A stretch of DNA of 5,449 bases, from NCBI GenBank assembly GCA_045531495.1, contig JAZSED010000061.1, forward strand, positions 1 through 5,449, given 5' to 3'. The number at the start of each line of letters is the position of its first letter. The first letter of the stretch is position 1. The notes under the pieces were generated by a model that was not told the DNA's origin, searched no databases, and was given only the letters and a program-made list of their open reading frames with translations. Below are positions 1 through 4,493 of the stretch, one piece after another. The position numbers and the translations under genes were made by a program. This DNA is from URNF01 sp045531495 (GTDB lineage Bacteria > Bacillota > Clostridia > Oscillospirales > Acutalibacteraceae).

Positions 1-1
1 G

Positions 2-622
2 CATGCCGGTATTTCTTATAAGAAAGTGCCCCAATATATGAAAGCATTGATAGCCTTCGCTAACACAGAAGATACTATTAACGACTTGGTCAAAGCAGCC
101 ATTATCCATTTCTATTTCGCATTTGTACATCCGTATTTTGATGGTAACGGTAGAATGGCGCGTCTCGTACACCTGTGGTTCTTAATTCAAAAAGGATATC
201 AGTCCACGCTCTTTATTCCCTTTTCAAGTGAAATTGAAAAGAGTCGCAAGGCATACTACGATGCATACACGCTTATCGAAGAAAACAAGAAATATAGCGG
301 TAAAATTGACGTAACACCTTTTGTCTCATATTTTATAAATAACGTCTATAATAAAACAGAACAACAAACCGCCACCGTAGACACCTTGACCGCGTATGAT
401 GACGCAGTAAAAAAAGGACAAATCACAGAAAAAGAAGCAAAACTGTGGGCTTTTGTTCTTTCAAGTTACGGCACAGAAGAATTCTCAACTAAACAACTTG
501 AAAAAGATTACGGCGATGCCGCCTATGCAACCATCAGAAGCTTTGTTCTAAAGTTCGAGTCCTTAAGTCTACTGTCTTCTATTAAGTATGGCCCAAGAAA
601 CAAATATAGAGTTGTCAAATAA
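2..622 (+). CDS. Fic family protein (AMP-transferase), 5'-truncated by window edge
   Basis: Fic-domain enzymes usually transfer AMP from ATP to a hydroxyl group of a target protein in the cytoplasm. The frame is open to the left edge, so the N-terminus is missing; a GTG at 26 lies inside the gene and is not its start. The full active-site signature HPYFDGNGRMAR lies at 128-163, with the catalytic His codon at 128-130, the Asp and GNGR anion loop, and the distal Arg, so the enzyme looks active. A Tyr replaces the usual Phe in HPF. After the Fic helices come about 80 residues resembling a winged-helix domain, common in chromosomal Fic proteins. Any N-terminal inhibitory helix would lie outside the window. 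No antitoxin is visible downstream. The gene is AT-richer than the genes to its right and sits next to a tRNA-derived site, so it may be cargo of an integrated element. The target is unknown. Confidence 0.93.
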   Translation, partial: HAGISYKKVPQYMKALIAFANTEDTINDLVKAAIIHFYFAFVHPYFDGNGRMARLVHLWFLIQKGYQSTLFIPFSSEIEKSRKAYYDAYTLIEENKKYSGKIDVTPFVSYFINNVYNKTEQQTATVDTLTAYDDAVKKGQITEKEAKLWAFVLSSYGTEEFSTKQLEKDYGDAAYATIRSFVLKFESLSLLSSIKYGPRNKYRVVK

Positions 623-649
623 TCTGAAAACAAATACTCTCTAGGCATT

Positions 650-700
650 AAAACGCAACAACCATCTCGCTTAACTTGCGAGATGGTTGTTGCGTTTTGT
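650..700 (+). terminator. Rho-independent terminator after the fic gene
   Basis: A perfect 21-bp inverted repeat (arms 650-670 and 678-698, 7-nt loop TTAACTT) begins 28 nt after the Fic stop codon. The right arm ends in TTTT and the left arm starts with AAAA, so it could also stop transcription arriving from the right. Confidence 0.85.
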
Positions 701-718
701 CGAAAAAAATATTATAAT
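690..718 (+). promoter_or_regulatory. possible sigmaA promoter facing the tRNA remnant
   Basis: A perfect TATAAT at 713-718 has TTGCGT 17 bp upstream (690-695), the latter inside the terminator arm. The surroundings are very AT-rich, so the match may be chance. No gene follows: the next 90 bases hold only a short inverted repeat (ATTCT 719-723 / AGAAT 728-732) and poly-A/T runs. Confidence 0.25.
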
Positions 719-804
719 ATTCTTATTAGAATTGGTAGCATAAATTGGACAAAAAAGACACTATAACACGAAAAAATACGCAAAAAACAACATTTTTGCT
801 TTTT

Positions 805-857
805 GCGATTCAATGGCATTCAAGAGGTCAGCGGTTCGATCCCGCTTATCTCCACCA
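805..857 (+). pseudogene. 3' half of tRNA-Ala(GGC); putative attachment site (attR)
   Basis: The sequence reads as a tRNA-Ala from the anticodon loop to CCA: anticodon GGC 815-817, 3' anticodon stem TCAAG 820-824, variable loop 825-829, T-stem AGCGG 830-834, T-loop TTCGATC 835-841, CCGCT 842-846, 3' acceptor strand TATCTCC 847-853, discriminator A854, CCA 855-857. The 5' half (acceptor strand, D-arm) is absent: upstream is AT-rich DNA with no GGGGATA-like start. The 5' anticodon stem (ATTCA where CTTGA would pair) no longer pairs properly, so no functional tRNA is made. Integrases often recombine within the anticodon or T-arm part of tRNA genes and leave such a 3' copy at the far end of the element. 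That would put the element, including fic, to the left. A decayed tRNA is the alternative. Confidence 0.75.
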
Positions 858-895
858 AAAAGAACAGACGGTCAATAGACCGTCTGTTCTTTTTT
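857..895 (+). terminator. terminator directly after the tRNA-Ala 3' end
   Basis: A perfect 17-bp stem (857-873 with 878-894, loop AATA) ends in TTTTTT. It begins at the last base of the tRNA CCA, as expected for the native terminator of the tRNA gene. This supports reading the right flank as the original chromosome. Confidence 0.85.
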
Positions 896-910
896 GCGCG
901 GTGGTATTGT

Positions 911-928
911 GGGGTCGAACCGCTGACC
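911..928 (-). repeat. inverted tRNA T-arm-like 18-mer, copy A
   Basis: GGGGTCGAACCGCTGACC on the plus strand is the reverse complement of the tRNA-Ala T-arm at 826-843 except for one base (17 of 18). The same 18-mer recurs at 1060-1077. It lies 12 nt before structured repeat R1. Confidence 0.7.
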
Positions 929-940
929 GTATAATTCTTT

Positions 941-1040
941 ATAGGTGCAACTTTCGGTATTTTGCCGTAGGCAAAACGCACGCGGCAGTGTAAGCGTGCG
1001 CGAAAGTGCAGGGACATCTGCTTTGCAGATGTCCACTTAT
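941..1040. repeat. structured ~100-bp repeat, copy R1
   Basis: The element can fold as a closed structure: terminal arms ATAGGTG (941-947) and CACTTAT (1034-1040, one G-T pair); a junction stem ACTTTCG (950-956) with CGAAAGT (1001-1007); hairpin 1 TTTTGCC/GGCAAAA (960-966, 970-976); hairpin 2 CGCACGC/GCGTGCG (977-983, 994-1000); and a tail hairpin GGACATCTGC/GCAGATGTCC (1012-1021, 1025-1034; this last base is shared with the terminal arm). A TATAAT at 930-935 ends 5 nt before the element. Similar copies are at 1093-1180 and 3145-3243. I do not recognise a named family. Confidence 0.7.
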
Positions 1041-1058
1041 CTCCATAAATTTAGTTTT

Positions 1059-1080
1059 CGGGGTCGAACCGCTGACCTCT
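1059..1080 (-). repeat. inverted tRNA T-arm-like sequence, copy B
   Basis: These 22 bases are the reverse complement of tRNA-Ala positions 823-844 with a single difference (C for T in the T-loop). The core 18-mer equals copy A, about 149 bp to the left. A short direct match to the tRNA 3' acceptor strand (CTTATCTCCA, 1036-1045) lies just before it. Confidence 0.7.
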
Positions 1081-1092
1081 ATATAATCCGTT

Positions 1093-1180
1093 ATAGGTGC
1101 GAGTTTTTCGGTTTTGCGACAGCAAAATGCTCGCCTCTCCTTTGGCGAGCAAGAAAAATCTCGACGGACTTTGCCGATTA
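1093..1180. repeat. structured repeat, copy R2 (3' end degraded)
   Basis: The start, ATAGGTGC, matches R1, and a TATAAT (1082-1087) again sits 5 nt before it. Junction stem: CGAG plus TTTTTC (1100-1109) with GAAAAA, one bulged T, then CTCG (1153-1163). Hairpin 1: TTTTGC/GCAAAA (1112-1117, 1122-1127). Hairpin 2: TGCTCGCC/GGCGAGCA (1128-1135, 1144-1151). The tail hairpin has decayed to about 3 bp and the closing terminal arm is missing. R2 shares the GGTGCGA, TTTTGCG.CAGCAAAA and TCGACGGA blocks with R3 at 3145-3243. Confidence 0.7.
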
Positions 1181-1201
1181 AAAAGGTTTGTTCTTTCTAT
1201 G

Positions 1202-1244
1202 AAAAAGCGGATTAGCGATGATTACAAAATCATCACCAATCCGC
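1202..1244 (-). terminator. terminator of the trhA-tauE operon, overlapping the stop codon
   Basis: On the minus strand a 16-bp stem with two G-T pairs (1229-1244 with 1207-1222, 6-nt loop 1223-1228) is followed by five T. The stop codon at 1222-1224 spans the loop and the stem edge, so the last six sense codons of the permease gene are part of the terminator. Confidence 0.88.
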
Positions 1245-1938
1245 TTACAATCATACCGATATAAATAATACGTTTTAACCGTTCGGCGTTCAGGTGTTTA
1301 AATACCCGCCGTCCCACAAGGTCGCCCGCTATACACCCTAAAAAGCCGACAGCCGCATAACCGAGTGTTAACAACGTGATGTCTCCGTTTACGGCACGGG
1401 TTGCCACCGTATACAGGTTGGTGACACAAAAATAAAACTGTATGGTGGCAAAATATACGGCAGGCGTGGGGGTGGCATTGGAAAGATACAGCACCGCGGG
1501 CGGTCCGCCGGTTGAAAACAGCCCGCCAAGCACCCCGCCGAGCGCACCCGACAGGATTCCGTTTCCAACGGTGGGGCGTATGGTGATTTTTGCACTGAAA
1601 AACAGAAAATATACGCTCAACGCCACTAAAATACCGCCAAGTAGCCGAGAAAATAACGCACCCGACACCCATTTTGCGCAATATACCGCAGAAGGGATAC
1701 ATACTACTGCGGCAAGAAGCATCGGCAATGCTGTTTTAAGCGCAATATCCTTGCGGTAATACAACGTATTGTAGGTTGTGGTGCCGGAGGAAAACAGGTT
1801 GGAAACCACCACCGCCGCCGTCTGGGAAGGCATAAAATGCGGCAAAAACATCATTGCAAAAATGCCAAGCCCAAAGCCGCTGACCCGTTGCACAAATCCT
1901 GCGCCGAAGCCTACCAATATCAGCAAAAGCACCGTCAC
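1222..1938 (-). CDS. TauE/SafE family (sulfite exporter-type) membrane permease
   Basis: This is a small, almost wholly hydrophobic inner-membrane protein of about 238 residues with roughly 7-8 membrane segments, the usual size for TauE/SafE (old DUF81). Members move small organic or sulfur anions such as sulfite or sulfoacetate; the substrate here cannot be read. The two half-repeats each show the family's Gly-rich segment: GFGAGFVQRVSGFGLG at about residues 10-25 and SGALGGVLGGLFSTGGPP at 130-147. Start choice: GTG at 1936-1938 has GGGGGAG (1947-1953) at an ideal 8-nt spacing. The longer GTG start at 1945-1947 (adding MDI) would overlap that ribosome site, so I prefer the shorter form. It lies 50 nt behind trhA on the same strand and is probably cotranscribed with it. 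cysK, a cysteine-synthesis gene, is a separate unit, so a sulfur link is only suggestive. Confidence 0.88.
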   Translation of the reverse strand: MTVLLLILVGFGAGFVQRVSGFGLGIFAMMFLPHFMPSQTAAVVVSNLFSSGTTTYNTLYYRKDIALKTALPMLLAAVVCIPSAVYCAKWVSGALFSRLLGGILVALSVYFLFFSAKITIRPTVGNGILSGALGGVLGGLFSTGGPPAVLYLSNATPTPAVYFATIQFYFCVTNLYTVATRAVNGDITLLTLGYAAVGFLGCIAGDLVGRRVFKHLNAERLKRIIYIGMIVSGLVMIL

Positions 1939-1946
1939 AATATCCA

Positions 1947-1953
1947 CTCCCCC
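1947..1953 (-). promoter_or_regulatory. ribosome binding site that decides the permease start
   Basis: GGGGGAG on the minus strand lies 8 nt before the GTG at 1938 but overlaps the other candidate GTG at 1945-1947. An in-frame TGA just upstream (1956-1958) rules out longer forms. Confidence 0.6.
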
Positions 1954-1988
1954 TTTTCACCGTAGGGTATCGCAAAATGACAGCGTTG

Positions 1989-2660
1989 TCAAATGACAAA
2001 CCCGATAATACACACGTACTGTAAAATACTGCCAAGCAATACAAACAAATGAAACACCGAGTGCATATACCGCACCTTCACGCCAACCCCATACAGCACC
2101 GCGCCGATGGTATAAGCGATACCGCCTGCCAACAGCCACCAAAAGCCCTGTGCGGAAATGGCGGTAACAGCAGTTTTACCTGCCATAATAATGCACCAGC
2201 CCATACCGATGTAACAAATCATCGAAAGCACGTTATATTTCTTCAAATCTATCGCGGTGAACACGATGCCGAGTGCCGCACAGCCCCATTCAATACCGAA
2301 TACCACCCACGCCAATGCGGGAGACACCGCGCGAATGGAACAAAACAATATCGGTGTATAGGTGCCCGCTATCAAGAAGTAAATGGTGCAGTGGTCCAGC
2401 ACCTGCATCACCTTTTTGCCGAGATTCGGATGCAGTCCGTGGTATACGCTGGACATGGTATACAGTAAAATCAGTGCCGTGCCGTAAACGGCACTGCCCA
2501 CCACGCCCCACACATTGCGGTGCAGTGCGGCAACAATCACACAGGTCACCAATGCAATAACCCCAAAGCCGCCGCCCACAATGTGGGATACCATATTAAA
2601 AATTTCTTCTCCCCGCGTGTAATCGGGTAACTTTCTGTCTTTTAATTTCGTGCGTTGCAT
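1989..2660 (-). CDS. trhA: hemolysin III / PAQR family membrane protein (TrhA-like)
   Basis: A 223-residue membrane protein with about seven hydrophobic segments, typical for bacterial HlyIII/TrhA proteins. Despite the name, members are thought to act in membrane lipid and fluidity homeostasis, and PAQR relatives are zinc-dependent hydrolase-like proteins. The metal-site motifs are all present: S70-x3-H74 in SSVYHGL, Asp89 in LDHCTIYFLIAGTYTP, and H200-x3-H204 in HSVFHLF. The N-terminal block EEIFNMVSHIVGG (residues 18-30) is also characteristic. The ATG start at 2658-2660 has a modest GAAAGG ribosome site 10 nt upstream (2671-2676). It is first in a two-gene unit with the TauE-type permease. 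The gap between them carries a repeated AAATGACA (1975-1982, 1991-1998). Family assignment is firm; the physiological role is inferred. Confidence 0.93.
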   Translation of the reverse strand: MQRTKLKDRKLPDYTRGEEIFNMVSHIVGGGFGVIALVTCVIVAALHRNVWGVVGSAVYGTALILLYTMSSVYHGLHPNLGKKVMQVLDHCTIYFLIAGTYTPILFCSIRAVSPALAWVVFGIEWGCAALGIVFTAIDLKKYNVLSMICYIGMGWCIIMAGKTAVTAISAQGFWWLLAGGIAYTIGAVLYGVGVKVRYMHSVFHLFVLLGSILQYVCIIGFVI

Positions 2661-2683
2661 TCTGTCACGACCTTTCGCCGACC

Positions 2684-2712
2684 ACTATACACCCACGTCC
2701 CAAGAAAGACAA
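2684..2712 (-). promoter_or_regulatory. sigmaA promoter of the trhA-permease operon
   Basis: Minus strand: -35 TTGTCT (2707-2712), 17-bp spacer, -10 TATAGT (2684-2689). The predicted start near 2677 gives a leader of about 17 nt holding the GAAAGG ribosome site. Confidence 0.6.
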
Positions 2713-2730
2713 CCTACACTTATCTTTCCC

Positions 2731-2762
2731 CACTCTACCGTCTCTCTCCCCTCGGTAGAGTG
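2731..2762. repeat. 10-bp inverted repeat upstream of the trhA promoter
   Basis: CACTCTACCG (2731-2740) and CGGTAGAGTG (2753-2762) form a perfect stem around a pyrimidine-rich 12-nt loop. It lies about 20 bp upstream of the trhA -35 box. It could be an operator or a remnant of a palindromic repeat; no T-run follows it on either strand. Confidence 0.55.
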
Positions 2763-2790
2763 CAAAAACCGTTGTGTAGAGTCGCGCAGA

Positions 2791-2808
2791 GGCGATTCGA
2801 GAATCGCC
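2791..2808. repeat. GGCGATTC/GAATCGCC palindrome
   Basis: The two 8-nt arms (2791-2798, 2801-2808) are separated by 2 nt. It is a compact hairpin of the REP type, next to the minus-strand terminator. Confidence 0.5.
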
Positions 2809-2815
2809 CGTCGAC

Positions 2816-2841
2816 AAAAAACCACCCTTAAGGTGGGTGGT
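2816..2841 (-). terminator. Rho-independent terminator (minus strand)
   Basis: On the minus strand ACCACCC (2835-2841) pairs with GGGTGGT (2821-2827), followed by a T-run (A-run 2816-2821 on the plus strand). It lies between cysK and the trhA promoter, so it can stop cysK read-through. Confidence 0.75.
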
Positions 2842-2849
2842 CTAAGGGA

Positions 2850-2887
2850 TAAAAATAGAGGAGATACACAAAAATGTGTGTCTCCTC
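2850..2887 (-). terminator. second minus-strand terminator-like hairpin
   Basis: A 13-bp stem with one G-T pair (2858-2870 with 2875-2887, loop AAAA) is followed on the minus strand by TATTTTTATC. It stands in tandem with the terminator at 2816-2841. Reading plus, the flank TTGTCTTTTGT is T-rich too, so it may work both ways. Confidence 0.6.
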
Positions 2888-2909
2888 TTGTCTTTTGTGG
2901 GTATTTTTT

Positions 2910-3093
2910 AGCCTTCCCCTTGAGGGGAAGGTGGATTTCGGCACGCATTTTGCGTGCCGAAAGACGGATGAGGTGGAAAAAGGCGACTGACACCTCATCA
3001 GGCTCGCTTTGCTCGCCAGCTTCTCTTGCAGAGCAGCCACCCCTCTGCCCTTCAGGCATCTCCCCTAACAGGGGAGTACCTCAAGGAGAAGCC
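2910..3093. repeat. composite palindromic repeat (CCTTCCCC...GATGAGGTG type)
   Basis: Nested inverted repeats in order: CTTCCCCT/AGGGGAAG (2913-2920, 2923-2930); TTTCGGCACGC/GCGTGCCGAAA (2936-2946 region with 2951-2962); GATGAGGTG/CACCTCATC (2967-2975, 2991-2999); GCTTCTC/GAGAAGC (3019-3025, 3086-3092); CTCCCCT/AGGGGAG (3060-3066, 3070-3076). It codes for nothing convincing. From memory this is a widespread non-autonomous, MITE-like intergenic repeat of gut Clostridia. Transcribed from cysK, it would lie in that gene's 3' untranslated region. Confidence 0.7.
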
Positions 3094-3103
3094 GAGGATT
3101 TTC

Positions 3104-3147
3104 GCGACCGAGCGTTAGCGAGTGTCGACGGAGTTGAGAAGCGATTA
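3104..3147. repeat. partial copy (R4) of the structured repeat
   Basis: The piece keeps CGAC (3105-3108) with GTCG (3124-3127) around a CGAGCG-containing loop, then CGACGGAGTTG as in R3 and an end CGATTA as in R2. Hairpin 1 and the left part are missing. It abuts R3. Confidence 0.45.
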
Positions 3148-3243
3148 GGTGCGACTTTTGCGGTGTTTTGCGGCAGCAAAACCGAGCGTACGATAATGCG
3201 CTCGAGCAAAACGTCGACGGAGTTGCGAAACAACTCCACCTAA
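3145..3243. repeat. structured ~100-bp repeat, copy R3
   Basis: Terminal inverted arms TTAGGTG (3145-3151) and CACCTAA (3237-3243). Junction stem: CGAC plus TTTTGC (3152-3161) with GCAAAA, one bulged C, then GTCG (3206-3216). Hairpin 1: TTTTGC/GCAAAA (3166-3171, 3176-3181). Hairpin 2: CGAGCG/CGCTCG (3183-3188, 3199-3204). Tail hairpin: GGAGTTG/CAACTCC (3219-3225, 3231-3237). Same order and nearly the same length as R1. It starts 31 nt past the cysK stop codon and would be part of the cysK 3' untranslated region. Confidence 0.75.
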
Positions 3244-3274
3244 CCACACCTCCCTTATGGCTGGCTTTGATGTT

Positions 3275-4207
3275 TTATTCTCTAAACAACGGCGTAGACA
3301 AATATCTGTCACCCGTATCGGGTAACAATACAACCACCGTTTTGCCTGCGTTTTCGGGTCTGCTCGCAACTTTGACAGCCGCGTGCACCGCCGCGCCCGA
3401 CGAAATGCCTGCTAAAACGCCTTCGGTTTTCGCGAGCAGTTTTCCCGCGTCAAACGCTTCCTGCTCGGTAACGGGTATGACTTCGTCCAACACGTTTACG
3501 TCCAACACCTCGGGAATAAACCCTGCGCCGATACCTTGTAAACCGTGCGTGCCTGCTTTACCACTCGACAATACGGGAGACCCTGTAGGCTCCACACCGA
3601 TAACCTTTACGTTGCCGTTTTGCTCTTTTAAATACCTGCCGACACCTGTCACCGTACCGCCTGTACCGACACCTGCCACAAAAATATCTACTTCACCGTC
3701 GGTATCTGCGTAAATTTCGGGACCTGTCGTTTTGTAATGTGCCGCCGCATTGGCAGGATTCACAAACTGCCCTGCTATAAAGCTGTCGGGAATCTCCTTC
3801 GCCAACATTTCTGCCTTATCGATAGCGCCCTGCATACCTAACTTGCCGTCGGTCAGCACCAATTCGGCACCGTAAGCGGCGATTAACATACGCCGTTCTT
3901 CGGACATGGTATCGGGCATCACGATAATGGTGCGATACCCACGCACGGCAGCAACCGCCGCCAAACCTATCCCCGTATTGCCCGAAGTCGGTTCGATAAT
4001 CACCGAGCCCTCTTTCAGCACACCGCGTTTTTCGGCATCCTCTATCATTTCGAGTGCCACACGGTCTTTCGCTGACCCTGCAGGGTTGTATTTTTCGAGT
4101 TTGGCAAGCAGACGCGCCTGCAACCCGTAAGTTTTTTCTATGTGTGTTAGCTGCAACAGCGGTGTTGCGCCGATAAGTTCTGTCAAAGAATTGTAAATCT
4201 TGGCCAC
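3275..4207 (-). CDS. cysK: cysteine synthase A (O-acetylserine sulfhydrylase)
   Basis: Cytoplasmic PLP enzyme that makes L-cysteine from O-acetylserine and sulfide. At 310 residues it is the usual CysK length. Motifs: PLP lysine K47 in NPAGSAKDR (most relatives have Val before the Lys); substrate loop TSGNTG at 74-79; phosphate-binding GTGGT at 181-185; GISSGA at 267-272, whose Ser binds the PLP ring nitrogen; and the C-terminal DTGDRYLST at 297-305 typical of CysK. The absence of a C-terminal CBS domain argues against cystathionine beta-synthase. It starts with GTG (4205-4207), supported by GAGGAG (4216-4221) 8 nt upstream. It is monocistronic here: no cysE or sulfur transporter is adjacent. 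The nearest clear intrinsic terminators lie about 390 nt past the stop, so its mRNA probably carries the repeats at 2910-3243 in its 3' end. Confidence 0.97.
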   Translation of the reverse strand: MAKIYNSLTELIGATPLLQLTHIEKTYGLQARLLAKLEKYNPAGSAKDRVALEMIEDAEKRGVLKEGSVIIEPTSGNTGIGLAAVAAVRGYRTIIVMPDTMSEERRMLIAAYGAELVLTDGKLGMQGAIDKAEMLAKEIPDSFIAGQFVNPANAAAHYKTTGPEIYADTDGEVDIFVAGVGTGGTVTGVGRYLKEQNGNVKVIGVEPTGSPVLSSGKAGTHGLQGIGAGFIPEVLDVNVLDEVIPVTEQEAFDAGKLLAKTEGVLAGISSGAAVHAAVKVASRPENAGKTVVVLLPDTGDRYLSTPLFRE

Positions 4208-4228
4208 GGTATCAACTCCTCTTCCCCG

Positions 4229-4257
4229 ATAATACCATATTTTTAAATGGCGGTCAA
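4229..4257 (-). promoter_or_regulatory. sigmaA promoter of cysK
   Basis: Minus strand: -35 TTGACC (4252-4257), 17-bp spacer, -10 TATTAT (4229-4234). Transcription should begin near 4222, almost at the GAGGAG ribosome site, leaving a leader of only about 15 nt with no room for a T-box or other riboswitch. Confidence 0.75.
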
Positions 4258-4322
4258 TGTGTAGAATTTAGCAAAAAGGACGCATTACCCGTCAAGTCTG
4301 TGGAAGATAGAGTTTTTGCCTC

Positions 4323-4360
4323 AATTTTCATAACACGATACGTTGTTCGCAGCGAAAATT
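4323..4360. repeat. imperfect hairpin in the cysK/GH13 divergent region
   Basis: AATTTT (4323-4328) with AAAATT (4355-4360) encloses CGTTG-TTCG-CAGCG (4341-4354), a 5-bp stem (one G-T) with a TTCG tetraloop. It may be a binding site or RNA structure. The rest of 4258-4380 shows nothing I recognise. Confidence 0.35.
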
Positions 4361-4381
4361 ATGCCTAAAAAAGTAAAAGGT

Positions 4382-4411
4382 GAAATTTGTGTTATAAAAA
4401 GAGAAATTTGT
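4382..4411. promoter_or_regulatory. paired GAAATTTGT sites, 21 bp apart
   Basis: GAAATTTGT occurs at 4382-4390 and again at 4403-4411, a spacing of two DNA helical turns. Both lie about 55-80 bp before the predicted GH13 transcript start, where an activator could bind next to a promoter that lacks a good -35 box. Confidence 0.4.
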
Positions 4412-4450
4412 CCCTTGTTTAAAGGTGTACTGCGTGATATGGTTATTTTG

Positions 4451-4482
4451 TATAATAAAATAAAAGCGCAAACGATACGCGC
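4451..4482 (+). promoter_or_regulatory. GH13 promoter -10 with LacI-type operator-like site
   Basis: TATAAT lies at 4451-4456, preceded directly by TG; no good -35 stands at 16-18 bp (TACTGC at 17 bp). Just past the expected start, GCGCAAACGATACGCGC (4466-4482) has GCGC ends and a perfect CGCAAACG half-site, like operators of LacI-family sugar repressors (MalR type, from memory). It touches the GGAGG ribosome site at 4483-4487. Confidence 0.5.
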
Positions 4483-4493
4483 GGAGGTGCAGT

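Noticed and set aside
26..28. GTG as the start of the Fic gene
   Set aside because: The frame stays open upstream to the window edge, and the sequence before it continues into the Fic domain; the real start lies outside.
805..857. Functional tRNA gene
   Set aside because: The acceptor 5' strand and D-arm are absent and the anticodon stem is mispaired.
911..1180. CRISPR-like array from the repeated 18-mer
   Set aside because: Only two copies, 149 bp apart, with related rather than unique spacers; explained by a diverged tandem repeat.
745..1181. Open frames in the tRNA/repeat region (745-993 plus, 820-1017 minus, 945-1181 plus)
   Set aside because: They are built from the tRNA fragment, its terminator and the structured repeats. 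Peptides such as GIEPLTS or GRTADL are familiar translations of tRNA-adjacent DNA. No ribosome sites or protein-like pattern.
2650..3243. Long plus-strand open frame (197 codons) and minus-strand frames over 2685-3247
   Set aside because: They cover only hairpins, terminators and repeats; the encoded sequence is low in hydrophobic order and rich in Arg/Ser/Pro, with no domain.
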